A DNA stretch of 5,605 nt, from the NCBI GenBank assembly GCA_017520105.1, contig JAFWRL010000289.1, positions 1 to 5,605 on the forward strand, written 5' to 3'. The stretch comes from Fibrobacter sp. (lineage in GTDB: Bacteria; Fibrobacterota; Fibrobacteria; Fibrobacterales; Fibrobacteraceae). Positions 1-5,177 of the stretch are shown piece by piece. The notes beneath the pieces are model-generated. The model had not been told where the DNA came from and ran no database searches. It saw nothing but the letters and a program-made list of their open reading frames with translations. The position numbers were made by a program, and so were the translations under genes. How positions within the stretch are numbered: the first letter of the stretch is position 1; the number at the start of each line of letters is the position of its first letter.

Positions 1-143
1 ATGTCAAGACGAATTGGGAGTTGTCGTTGCTGGGTTATCGCGTTGCGACCATTTGGGAATGTTCCGTTAAATACGATTTTGATCGGTCTATGGAGCGGCT
101 CAAGGCTTTTATTGTAAGCGATGAAGAAACTATTGAAATTTGA
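1..143 (+). CDS. vsr: Vsr-type very-short-patch mismatch endonuclease, C-terminal part (5' end outside window)
   Basis: Reading from base 3, the frame is open for 46 codons to a TGA at 141-143. The peptide contains LSLLGYRVATIWECSVK, which matches the closing segment of Vsr endonucleases (pattern L..GW.V..VWEC) followed by a charged helix (ERLKAFI). Vsr nicks next to T:G mismatches left when 5-methylcytosine deaminates, and it is normally encoded beside a C5-cytosine methyltransferase. The catalytic part and any methyltransferase lie left of the window, so intactness cannot be judged. A related fold in the restriction-endonuclease-like DUF559 group is the main alternative. The assignment is from motif recognition of the last ~45 residues only. 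Confidence 0.72.
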   Translation, partial: VKTNWELSLLGYRVATIWECSVKYDFDRSMERLKAFIVSDEETIEI

Positions 144-168
144 ACTGTGAACTAAAAATGTCTATTTT
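140..168 (+). promoter_or_regulatory. candidate sigma70-type promoter for the BASS transporter
   Basis: TTGAAC (140-145) and TATTTT (163-168) are separated by 17 nt, and each matches 4 of 6 consensus bases. Transcription would begin near 175, giving a leader of about 19 nt that contains the AAGAAGG ribosome site (180-186). The -35 box overlaps the stop codon of the upstream endonuclease gene, so the transporter could have its own promoter despite the short 50-nt gap. This is by eye only, in AT-rich DNA where such matches arise by chance. Confidence 0.35.
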
Positions 169-193
169 TTTGTTGATTTAAGAAGGTTTTATT

Positions 194-1126
194 ATGCGCA
201 TTCTCGAAAAAATCAGTGAATTTGTCGGCAAGTGGATGGCGGTCGTGGTTTTGATCATCGCGGCGCTCTCGTTGTTTTTGCCAAAGTCGACACTTTGGAT
301 TGAACTTTCTTGGGTGAATTACCTTTTGATGGTAGTGATGTTCGGCATGGGACTTACGCTCAAGTTGAACGATTTCAAGCTTGTGTTTACGCGCCCGAAA
401 GAAATCACCATCGGGTGTGCCTCGCAGTTCGTCGTGATGCCCGCACTCGCATTTGTGCTCTCCAAGATTTTCGGGCTCGATGCCGCCCTCATGGCGGGCG
501 TGGTTCTCGTAGGCACATGCCCAGGAGGCACTTCGAGTAACGTCATCACGTATCTTTCGAAAGGCGATGTTGCACTTTCTGTTGGCATGACCAGCGTGAA
601 TACGCTGCTCGCTCCCGTGCTGACTCCGGCGATTACGTACTTGCTTTTGCGTACCACCGTGAACGTCGATGTGATGGCGATGTTCCTCTCCATCGTGAAG
701 GTCGTCATCGTGCCGATTGCGTTAGGATTTGTCATAAACAAGTTCTTTGGCAAATGGACAGCGCGAGCTGTGAAGGTTTTGCCGCTCGTTTCCGTGATTG
801 CGATTGCGATGATTGTCGCGGCGGTTGTTTCGCATAACGCCGCAAAGATTCTTTCGACTGGCGCAGTTGTATTCGCGGTGGTGATTCTCCACAACCTGCT
901 CGGTTACGGCTGCGGCTTTGGCCTCGGGAAGTTGCTGAAATTCTCGACACCCAAGACGAAGGCGCTTTCCATCGAAATCGGCATGCAGAATTCCGGGCTT
1001 GCTACAAGCCTTGCGGCGACCGCGTTCTCGGGCCTTGCCATGGCGACCGTCCCCGGCGCCATATTCTCCGTGTGGCACAATATTTCGGGTGCGATACTTG
1101 CGAACGTTTATCGTAGAAAAGAGTGA
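194..1126 (+). CDS. Bile acid:sodium symporter family (BASS) transporter
   Basis: This is a 310-residue polytopic inner-membrane protein with about ten hydrophobic segments, the usual length for bacterial BASS/SLC10-like carriers. Two family hallmarks are intact. The first is GTCPGGTSSNVITYL (107-121), followed by ALSVGMTSVNTLLAPVLTP (127-145). The second is IEIGMQNSGLA (260-270), followed by VPGAIFSVWHNISGA (286-300). By analogy with the crystallised bacterial ASBT homologue, Gln78, Ser115, Asn116, Glu261 and Gln265 would be the sodium-coordinating residues, and all are present. The transporter should therefore couple sodium to uptake of an organic anion. The substrate cannot be read from sequence; bile acids, 2-keto acids and pantothenate-type compounds are all handled by relatives. 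The start is supported by AAGAAGG seven bases upstream. It follows the vsr fragment on the same strand and converges with the phosphatase gene. Confidence 0.95.
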   Translation: MRILEKISEFVGKWMAVVVLIIAALSLFLPKSTLWIELSWVNYLLMVVMFGMGLTLKLNDFKLVFTRPKEITIGCASQFVVMPALAFVLSKIFGLDAALMAGVVLVGTCPGGTSSNVITYLSKGDVALSVGMTSVNTLLAPVLTPAITYLLLRTTVNVDVMAMFLSIVKVVIVPIALGFVINKFFGKWTARAVKVLPLVSVIAIAMIVAAVVSHNAAKILSTGAVVFAVVILHNLLGYGCGFGLGKLLKFSTPKTKALSIEIGMQNSGLATSLAATAFSGLAMATVPGAIFSVWHNISGAILANVYRRKE

Positions 1127-1159
1127 AAACTCGGTAGAGTTAAACGTTACGTCCCTCTG

Positions 1160-1194
1160 TCATGCCCGCCTTGAGCGGGCATCTCCCTTTTATG
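1160..1194. repeat. REP-like palindrome between convergent genes; possible weak terminator
   Basis: ATGCCCGC (1162-1169) and GCGGGCAT (1175-1182) form a perfect 8-bp stem around a 5-nt CTTGA loop. A short T run (1188-1191) follows on the plus strand but is separated from the stem by six bases, so it would be a mediocre intrinsic terminator for the transporter gene. On the minus strand no T run follows. Its GC-rich core stands out from the AT-rich flanks. It resembles dispersed intergenic palindromes whose spurious translation reads CHARLERASPF and similar. That it is dispersed in this genome is an inference from memory. Confidence 0.7.
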
Positions 1195-1217
1195 ACTAAA
1201 AGTTAAAAAGTTTAAAA

Positions 1218-1952
1218 TTACTTCTTCTTTGCAGATAACTTCTTGAATTCAGCGCGTGCCTTTTTCATGTCGGCGAGGAATGTTTCGTCATTATGCAGAC
1301 TAGCAAAAGCTCCCGACACAAGAACCTTCGAGGCGTCAACATCGCTTTGCCAGTGGAACCCGGCAATCACGCGGCTTTGTCCCCATTCATAAGCGTACTT
1401 CAACAACGCATCTTGTGCAGTTGGGTTTATTTCCACTAGCAGCATAGCCATGGACCACGCGAGAATCGTATGCCCCGACGGGTAAGAGCCGTTCTTTCTC
1501 AAAGATTCTTCGTCCTTAGGGACGAGTGTCGGTTCGTTGAAGCGGTCGAACGGGCGACGCCTCATGTAGTGCTTCTTCGGGACTCGGCCTACCTGGCGGA
1601 GCGTTGCAATCCCACGCTCTATTACGTTCATGATGGCGGGAGTCTTTTTTGCAGAAATCTCCATGCCGAAGGGCTTGCTGAACATTCGGACCATTGTGTC
1701 CAAGTTGGTTTCCGCCTGTGCAATCGCAAGAGCTGCTCGTGCGGAATCCGCTCTCATGGCCTTGCCCCACATGTACTGCGAAATATCGTACATGAACTGC
1801 ACCGAAGTGGTTTCCGGCGGCGCGGGGTAGAAGTTGAGCGCGTTCGGAAGTGCGTCCGCGTTCATGTAAGGTTTGGCACTTGCCGCAAAACTGCAAAGAG
1901 CTGCCCCGCAAACGGCAAGGGCGAAGATGGATTTTTGGAGAATTCTAATCAT
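1218..1952 (-). CDS. Periplasmic class A non-specific acid phosphatase (PAP2 superfamily)
   Basis: This 244-residue protein has a signal peptide: a basic N-terminus, a hydrophobic core at about 9-22, and a likely signal peptidase I cleavage after ASA (24-26). The mature enzyme carries the complete PAP2 phosphatase signature. K126 with R133-P134 gives KX6RP. GSYPSGHT (155-162) is exactly the class A acid phosphatase motif, with His161 in the catalytic triad. SRVIAGFHWQSD (193-204) gives SRX5HX3D with the nucleophilic His200 and Asp204. It should hydrolyse phosphate monoesters in the periplasm through a phosphohistidine intermediate, as PhoN and PhoC do. The C-terminus is Lys-rich. The start has no clear Shine-Dalgarno, but translating from this ATG gives a well-formed signal peptide. 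It converges with the transporter. The next gene upstream on this strand ends 59 nt away, so it may be read from its own promoter. No Pho-box was recognised. Confidence 0.95.
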   Translation of the reverse strand: MIRILQKSIFALAVCGAALCSFAASAKPYMNADALPNALNFYPAPPETTSVQFMYDISQYMWGKAMRADSARAALAIAQAETNLDTMVRMFSKPFGMEISAKKTPAIMNVIERGIATLRQVGRVPKKHYMRRRPFDRFNEPTLVPKDEESLRKNGSYPSGHTILAWSMAMLLVEINPTAQDALLKYAYEWGQSRVIAGFHWQSDVDASKVLVSGAFASLHNDETFLADMKKARAEFKKLSAKKK

Positions 1953-2011
1953 ATTTTAAAGATATATTTTAAAAACACGCGTGAACGTTTGTTGCTGCAA
2001 TGAAATGCGCG

Positions 2012-2503
2012 CTAATCGCGTCCGTAGAAAGTTTTCGTGTTGTAGTACCAGGCCACCTTGCGATAAACTGGCTCCAACAGCGAATCGTTTTCGTTCAAAA
2101 AGAACGTGTGCCTTTTCGTGCACATAGACACCAATTGCACGCAATAACGTGCCGTCGCTTCTGTGTGGTGCTTTCTGTGGAAGCACGAAAGCATCAGCAA
2201 GTGGTCGTTTTCCATAGCTTTTTCAACAGCGCCACGGTAAATGTGGGGGAGGTTGCAACCGCGAATCCAGACCGCAAACGCTCCGTTCGCAAGCGCGATG
2301 TCTAAAATACGACGCTCCGCATCAGAATGAAACGTGCTCACAAGGCATTGATGATATCGTCCCATTTCTGTGGCCCATTGCTCCAAGCGGTAGTCGTTCG
2401 CATCAAAATCTCTCGACGCGAAAACACCGATTTTTGTTTCTGGTCCATACCACAAGCGTTTTGCCCCTGCTGTGTTGATGCCGATAAGTTTGATTTTGTT
2501 CAT
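2012..2503 (-). CDS. Small SLOG/DprA-like Rossmann-fold protein
   Basis: The start ATG at 2503 is chosen because AAGGGAG lies six bases upstream; the frame stays open to 2614, but that extension translates the leader hairpins. The product is 163 residues with no signal peptide or membrane segment, so it is probably cytosolic. KIGVFASRDF (24-33), the strand-turn LVSTFHSDAERRILDIALANG (54-74) and the stretch AMENDHLLMLSCF (96-108) follow the layout of the DprA/SLOG nucleotide- or DNA-binding fold (IGSR, SG...E..AL..G, G.LLSE). Key positions are altered: SR is kept, the usual SG glycine is Thr57, and the RN of DprA's RNR region is replaced by ARY (118-120). At this size it is an isolated domain, not a full DNA-uptake DprA. 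Its role is unknown; relatives act in nucleotide sensing and defence. Homology is my reading of patterns and moderately sure. Confidence 0.62.
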   Translation of the reverse strand: MNKIKLIGINTAGAKRLWYGPETKIGVFASRDFDANDYRLEQWATEMGRYHQCLVSTFHSDAERRILDIALANGAFAVWIRGCNLPHIYRGAVEKAMENDHLLMLSCFHRKHHTEATARYCVQLVSMCTKRHTFFLNENDSLLEPVYRKVAWYYNTKTFYGRD

Positions 2504-2509
2504 TTTTTG

Positions 2510-2516
2510 CTCCCTT
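2510..2516 (-). promoter_or_regulatory. Shine-Dalgarno AAGGGAG of the SLOG-like gene
   Basis: AAGGGAG reads on the minus strand six bases before the ATG at 2503. It is one of the strongest ribosome sites in the window and settles the start of the SLOG-like gene against the longer open frame. It sits directly after the T-run of the hairpin at 2527-2554, so termination there would remove it from the transcript. Confidence 0.8.
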
Positions 2517-2554
2517 AAAAAATAAAGACCGCCCCGCTTGCGCGGACTGCGATC
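2517..2554 (-). terminator. Intrinsic terminator-like hairpin in the leader of the SLOG-like gene
   Basis: On the minus strand, GATCGC (2554-2549) pairs with GCGGTC (2532-2527) as six pairs including one wobble. After a two-base AG bulge, TCCGC pairs with GCGGG around a GCAA tetraloop. The T-rich run TTTATTTTTT (2526-2517) follows at once. This is the best rho-independent terminator shape in the window. It can either end transcripts of the upstream hydrolase gene (stop at 2689) or act as an attenuator inside the leader of the SLOG-like gene, whose ribosome site begins at the next base. Confidence 0.7.
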
Positions 2555-2560
2555 TAATAA

Positions 2561-2580
2561 CATCACCCTTTCTGGTGCTG
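2561..2580 (-). other. Small hairpin at the predicted 5' end of the SLOG-gene leader
   Basis: CACC and GGTG (2577-2574 and 2567-2564 on the minus strand) pair around a six-base AGAAAG loop. After one mismatch, two further pairs (2580-2579 with 2562-2561) extend the stem. It lies immediately after the predicted transcription start and seven bases before the terminator-like hairpin, so the leader would be two consecutive hairpins. No known riboswitch family was recognised. Confidence 0.5.
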
Positions 2581-2585
2581 AAGGT

Positions 2586-2614
2586 AATATACAAAATGTA
2601 GTGGAGAAAAACAA
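2586..2614 (-). promoter_or_regulatory. candidate promoter of the SLOG-like gene
   Basis: On the minus strand TTGTTT (2614-2609) and TATATT (2591-2586) are separated by exactly 17 nt; the -10 box matches five of six consensus bases and the -35 box three. Transcription would start near 2579, giving a leader of about 76 nt that holds the two hairpins. A promoter here would separate this gene from the hydrolase upstream. Confidence 0.45.
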
Positions 2615-2688
2615 CGTCGGATAAAGCGGTCAAGTATCGAACAACACATCACTTTTAATAATCCGATAGACCGTGTGAACGCCGTTTG

Positions 2689-3402
2689 TCACTTTAATGG
2701 ACGTAATTTTATTTCATCTATACTTTTTAAAAATTTTTTCAAATCGTTCACGTCAAACGGTTTACCGTGCGATGGATAAATTTTGGCGGGATAGAAAGCA
2801 ATCATCTTTTCCCACGATTTGCGGTACTCATGCAGATTTTCTATCCAAATGATATTGCGCTTGATACTAGGAAATCCGTTCATGGCGGCATCACCGCAAA
2901 ATAGAATTCCGTCTTTCAAAAGAGAAATATGGTCTGCGGTATGGCCCGGCGTCTCAATGGCTTGAATCGGCAAATTCATATTGCGAAATTCTTGCGAATC
3001 AGTGGTAATCAAACGATTTAAATATTCATCTTTGATTGGCGGGAACTTGTGTCCAGATTTTCCGAACAGTGCGAACAGCTTGCAGAAAATGTAGGCGAGC
3101 ATGCTTGAACATCCGCCTTCGAAAGAATTCTGCCCGCTTTTAAGTCGCTCGATTGCTTTGGGGTGCAAAATCACTTTTGCATTTGTAATGGCAAGAACTT
3201 TGTTCAGAAATCCTGCGTGATCGTCGTGCGCATGTGTCAAAAAAATGAATTTAATTTCGCTCGGCTGTATATTGAGCTTTTTTAGGTTTCTTTGAAAACG
3301 CGCAAAACCGTTCTCGTATCCTGTGTCGATGAGAATGTACCCTTCATCAATTGCAAAAAGGTAATTGTTGACGACCCGATTGCCAATATTGTAAATGGTC
3401 AT
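2689..3402 (-). CDS. MBL-fold metallo-hydrolase
   Basis: This is a 237-residue cytosolic protein of the metallo-beta-lactamase superfamily. All metal ligands of a dinuclear site are visible: THAHDDH (56-62, giving His57, His59, Asp61, His62), His154 in TPGHTADH, Asp171 in FCGDAAM, and His212 in YPSHGKP. The N-terminal strands NNYLFAIDEGYILIDTGY (12-29) are typical of the family. Overall shape resembles glyoxalase II-like and lactonase-like members, but the insert at about 83-135 (Cys98, CKLFALFGKSGHKF) fits no family I can name, so the substrate is open. The ATG at 3402 has no obvious Shine-Dalgarno, and a plausible promoter ends about 18 bases upstream. The gene is more AT-rich than the transporter or the acetyltransferase. 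It lies 185 bp upstream of the SLOG-like gene on the same strand and is divergent from the secreted protein. Confidence 0.93.
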   Translation of the reverse strand: MTIYNIGNRVVNNYLFAIDEGYILIDTGYENGFARFQRNLKKLNIQPSEIKFIFLTHAHDDHAGFLNKVLAITNAKVILHPKAIERLKSGQNSFEGGCSSMLAYIFCKLFALFGKSGHKFPPIKDEYLNRLITTDSQEFRNMNLPIQAIETPGHTADHISLLKDGILFCGDAAMNGFPSIKRNIIWIENLHEYRKSWEKMIAFYPAKIYPSHGKPFDVNDLKKFLKSIDEIKLRPLK

Positions 3403-3408
3403 GCAAGA

Positions 3409-3429
3409 AATATAGTTATATTCTATATT
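3409..3429. promoter_or_regulatory. 7-7-7 inverted repeat in the divergent promoter region
   Basis: AATATAG (3409-3415) and CTATATT (3423-3429) are perfect 7-bp inverted arms around TTATATT. The repeat lies seven bases from the start codon of the MBL gene and 33 bases from that of the secreted protein. A 21-bp dyad placed over the -10 region of one promoter is a normal layout for a dimeric repressor. It is almost pure A/T, and such DNA makes chance palindromes, so operator function is only a suggestion. Confidence 0.35.
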
Positions 3430-3448
3430 ATTACACGCTCTTAGTCTA
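3420..3448 (-). promoter_or_regulatory. candidate promoter of the MBL-fold hydrolase gene
   Basis: On the minus strand TAGACT (3448-3443, four of six) and TAGAAT (3425-3420, five of six) are separated by 17 nt. Transcription would begin near 3413, about 10 bases before the ATG, a very short leader consistent with the missing Shine-Dalgarno. The -10 box overlaps the 21-bp inverted repeat. Confidence 0.4.
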
Positions 3449-3462
3449 TTTGTTTATAGTGC

Positions 3463-4410
3463 ATGAACTTCCTAAGAATTTTCACATTCCTGCTCGTAAT
3501 GCTTCTGATGCCAGATTGCTCGATTGGCAAGGAAATTTCTGCACTTGGGTTTGTGGAAGACCCAAAGGCGTATGAACATGATGGATATTATATCCGCTTG
3601 GCGTTTATTCGTACGGATAAAGGATGGTCTCCATCGTGTGAGTTTCTCGAAGGCGAAGATGCTGGTGGAATTTTCAAAAATGTAAAGTCGTGCACGCATA
3701 AAATCATGAAGCGATCATGGCAAGTGATTAACGCCGATGGCAAGCGCATCGATGCAGGAACATTGAAGTTTATGCATCGCACATGGCGTGAAATCGGACT
3801 TGCGAAAAGTTCGCGTTCAATAGAAAATGAAATTCAATTTGATTCTTTAAATCGTTCCCTAGAAACATGGAAAGAAAATGGGAAAGGGATGCTCCCATTA
3901 CTTGCAGTCCCGTTTGGAACGAATGTCGAAAAAATAGAACCCGTTGCAAAGAACGGTTCTGTTGAACAAAAAATAAAGGATAAACTTGTAAAGCAGTACT
4001 TTAGAAAGAAACGGACTATTTGCAAATGTGATTATAACGAAAATCTTATCTCTGAAAGAGATGCCAAGTCAAGCGATGTCGTTATCAAACCGTTAGTAGG
4101 GTATAAGGATAACGTATCTTTTTATGAGGTACTTATCCCGGACACTTCTGGTTGCGGCATTATAGATGACGGGATGGAATTGATGGCTGTAAAAGGTGAC
4201 AAAGTTGTAAATCTTACGGAATCATCTGGAATGGCAGATGACCGCCCGACTACAACTGCAATGACCCTTTTCAATAGATATGTCATTTCGACGAAAGATT
4301 TGCAAGATACCGTATATGTGTTCTTTGCTGGCGGCTATAATCTTGACGGATACGTACTGCTAGATTCTGAATTGAATGTGCACGGAATTAGCACGTGGAA
4401 TTATCATTAA
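3463..4410 (+). CDS. Secreted or periplasmic protein of unknown family
   Basis: This 315-residue protein is not from a family I recognise. Residues 1-18 form a short basic-hydrophobic signal sequence (MNFLRIFTFLLVMLLM). Cys19 is preceded by MPD, which is a poor lipobox, so a soluble exported protein is likelier than a lipoprotein. The rest has no membrane segment. Cysteines at 59, 77, 187, 189 and 231 could form disulfides in the periplasm; Cys187-Lys-Cys189 is a close pair. The middle (about 115-185) is charged and Lys/Glu-rich. The C-terminal third (VSFYEVLIPDTSGCGIIDDGMELMAV and YVFFAGGYNLDGYVLLD) looks like alternating beta strands. No catalytic motif is evident. The ATG lacks a Shine-Dalgarno. 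The composition is AT-rich (23 G/C in 3841-3900). It ends 10 nt before the acetyltransferase gene, so the two may be cotranscribed. Confidence 0.85.
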   Translation: MNFLRIFTFLLVMLLMPDCSIGKEISALGFVEDPKAYEHDGYYIRLAFIRTDKGWSPSCEFLEGEDAGGIFKNVKSCTHKIMKRSWQVINADGKRIDAGTLKFMHRTWREIGLAKSSRSIENEIQFDSLNRSLETWKENGKGMLPLLAVPFGTNVEKIEPVAKNGSVEQKIKDKLVKQYFRKKRTICKCDYNENLISERDAKSSDVVIKPLVGYKDNVSFYEVLIPDTSGCGIIDDGMELMAVKGDKVVNLTESSGMADDRPTTTAMTLFNRYVISTKDLQDTVYVFFAGGYNLDGYVLLDSELNVHGISTWNYH

Positions 4411-4420
4411 GAGAAAAAAA

Positions 4421-4825
4421 ATGAGCATTACATACAAAGACACTCACGATTTTTCTGAGCAAGACTTAAAAGACCTCTTCCTCTCCGTCGAATGGTCCTC
4501 GGGACATTTCCCCGACAAACTCGTCGTCGCGATGAAGAATTTCAAGACCGTCATCTCGGCCTGGGACGGCGAAAAGCTCGTCGGCATGATTTGCGCAATG
4601 GACGATGGCATCATGAACGCCTACGTTCATTACCTGCTCGTGCGCCCCGAATACCAGGGCCAAAGCATCGGCAAGGAACTCGTGGAACGTGTCAAGGAAA
4701 TCTACAAGGATTACCTGCGCGTAGTCGTAGTCGCCTACAACGAAGAACTCTCCTTCTACGAACATTGCGGCTTCAAGAAGGCCGATGACGCCAGCCCGAT
4801 GTTTATTACCAGCTTGTGGACATAG
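4421..4825 (+). CDS. GNAT-family N-acetyltransferase
   Basis: This is a 134-residue single-domain GNAT enzyme that transfers acetyl from acetyl-CoA to an amine of unknown identity. The strand-loop-helix that binds the CoA pyrophosphate is VHYLLVRPEYQGQSIGKELVERV (69-91), with the Q-G-Q-S-I-G-K turn at 79-85 in place of the classical Q/RxxGxG/A. The C-terminal NEELSFYEHCGFKK (107-120) is the usual motif B with Tyr113 as the likely general acid. The early segment LFLSVEWSSGHFPDKL matches small bacterial GNATs of YitI/YhfO type. I start it at 4421 because the earlier in-frame ATG (4376) lies inside the preceding gene and would add a non-family extension. The ribosome site is weak (GAGAAAAA). Codons are rich in C at third positions, unlike the gene 10 nt upstream. 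Its 3' end overlaps the convergent winged-helix ORF by 20 bp. Confidence 0.93.
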   Translation: MSITYKDTHDFSEQDLKDLFLSVEWSSGHFPDKLVVAMKNFKTVISAWDGEKLVGMICAMDDGIMNAYVHYLLVRPEYQGQSIGKELVERVKEIYKDYLRVVVVAYNEELSFYEHCGFKKADDASPMFITSLWT

Positions 4826-5099
4826 GGGTCTTTTTCACCCAATAGCCGCCAGTCTTTTTAGAACCACGGCGTTCAATAAGTTCTTTTTTACGCAAAGACG
4901 AAACAACCTTATCAAGTGTGTCAATAGGCATTTGTAGTCTGCCAGAAAGTTCTTTTATCATAACTCCAGGTCTTTTTGTGATTTCCAGGAACACTTTCTG
5001 CTGTGTTTCATTTAGTTCAATTTTTAATCCGCCATTTAATCCGCCATTTAATCCGCCACTCTTTTCTCCTTCTGGCACATGATCACGCTTCGTGTGCAT
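4806..5099 (-). CDS. Winged-helix DNA-binding ORF, probable C-terminal remnant of an AlbA_2/ATP-binding regulator
   Basis: The ORF is 97 residues: a charged N-terminus, a [12 protein letters not shown] linker (15-26), then a winged helix. Helices fall at about 30-42 ([15 protein letters not shown] region), 47-55 (IKELSGRLQ) and 58-72 (recognition, [15 protein letters not shown]), and the wing is [15 protein letters not shown] (76-90). This linker plus winged helix is the usual C-terminus of larger proteins (about 400-500 residues) with an N-terminal AlbA_2/Schlafen-like domain and an ATPase-like domain. Those parts are absent: a TAA precedes the ATG directly and the divergent thrS starts 135 bp away. 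There is no Shine-Dalgarno before the ATG. It is therefore probably a decaying 3' fragment, though an independent small DNA-binding protein is possible. It overlaps the GNAT gene tail to tail by 20 bp. Confidence 0.62.
   Translation of the reverse strand: MHTKRDHVPEGEKSGGLNGGLNGGLKIELNETQQKVFLEITKRPGVMIKELSGRLQMPIDTLDKVVSSLRKKELIERRGSKKTGGYWVKKTPMSTSW
5023..5058. repeat. Three perfect 12-bp tandem repeats in the winged-helix ORF
   Basis: TTTAATCCGCCA occurs three times without interruption at 5023-5034, 5035-5046 and 5047-5058. The 12-bp unit is a multiple of three, so it encodes the GGLN linker repeats of the winged-helix ORF in frame. Slippage would lengthen or shorten the linker without breaking the reading frame. 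Confidence 0.9.
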
Positions 5100-5121
5100 T
5101 TAGTGCGGCTCGGTTATGTCA

Positions 5122-5139
5122 AACCAAGCAAGCTTGGTT
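5122..5139. repeat. 18-bp inverted repeat upstream of thrS
   Basis: AACCAAG (5122-5128) and CTTGGTT (5133-5139) form a perfect 7-bp stem with a CAAG loop. The right arm overlaps a possible -35 element (TTGGTT, 5134-5139), with a poor -10 TAGCTA 17 nt later at 5157-5162. The element lies between the divergent starts of thrS and the winged-helix ORF, so it could be an operator for either. Neither T-run nor ribosome site follows, so it is not a terminator. Confidence 0.45.
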
Positions 5140-5177
5140 GCCGCGACGCTCGCCTTTAGCTAAATTTCGCCTCACCG

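Noticed and set aside
1..117. Open frame starting with the ATG at base 1
   Set aside because: It is out of frame with the Vsr-like peptide, which has clear motifs; the translation shows no protein-like pattern.
154..170. AAAAAT/ATTTTT inverted repeat as terminator of vsr
   Set aside because: The stem is A/T only and too weak; chance pairing in AT-rich DNA explains it.
1470..2003. 177-residue frame opposite the acid phosphatase gene
   Set aside because: It is antisense to a gene with complete catalytic motifs, and its own translation is Arg/Cys-rich with no domain pattern.
2504..2614. N-terminal extension of the SLOG-like protein starting at 2614
   Set aside because: It would translate the promoter and both hairpins; the strong ribosome site before 2503 fixes the shorter start.
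4376..4420. Upstream start adding 15 residues to the GNAT protein
   Set aside because: It lies inside the coding region of the preceding gene and gives a non-family N-terminus; the ATG at 4421 fits the family.
4466..4788. Frames of 98 and 99 residues overlapping the GNAT gene on both strands
   Set aside because: They are by-products of its C-rich codon use; the GNAT frame has the family motifs.
4827..4842. GGGT-loop-ACCC hairpin after the GNAT gene as terminator
   Set aside because: Only four pairs with the T run in the loop, not after the stem.
5023..5058. CRISPR-like repeats
   Set aside because: The copies abut with no spacers and encode a protein linker in frame.
5094..5122. Promoter for the winged-helix ORF from a perfect TTGACA on the minus strand (5122-5117)
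   Set aside because: No acceptable -10 box lies at 16-18 nt spacing; the position 17 nt on reads ATGCAC.
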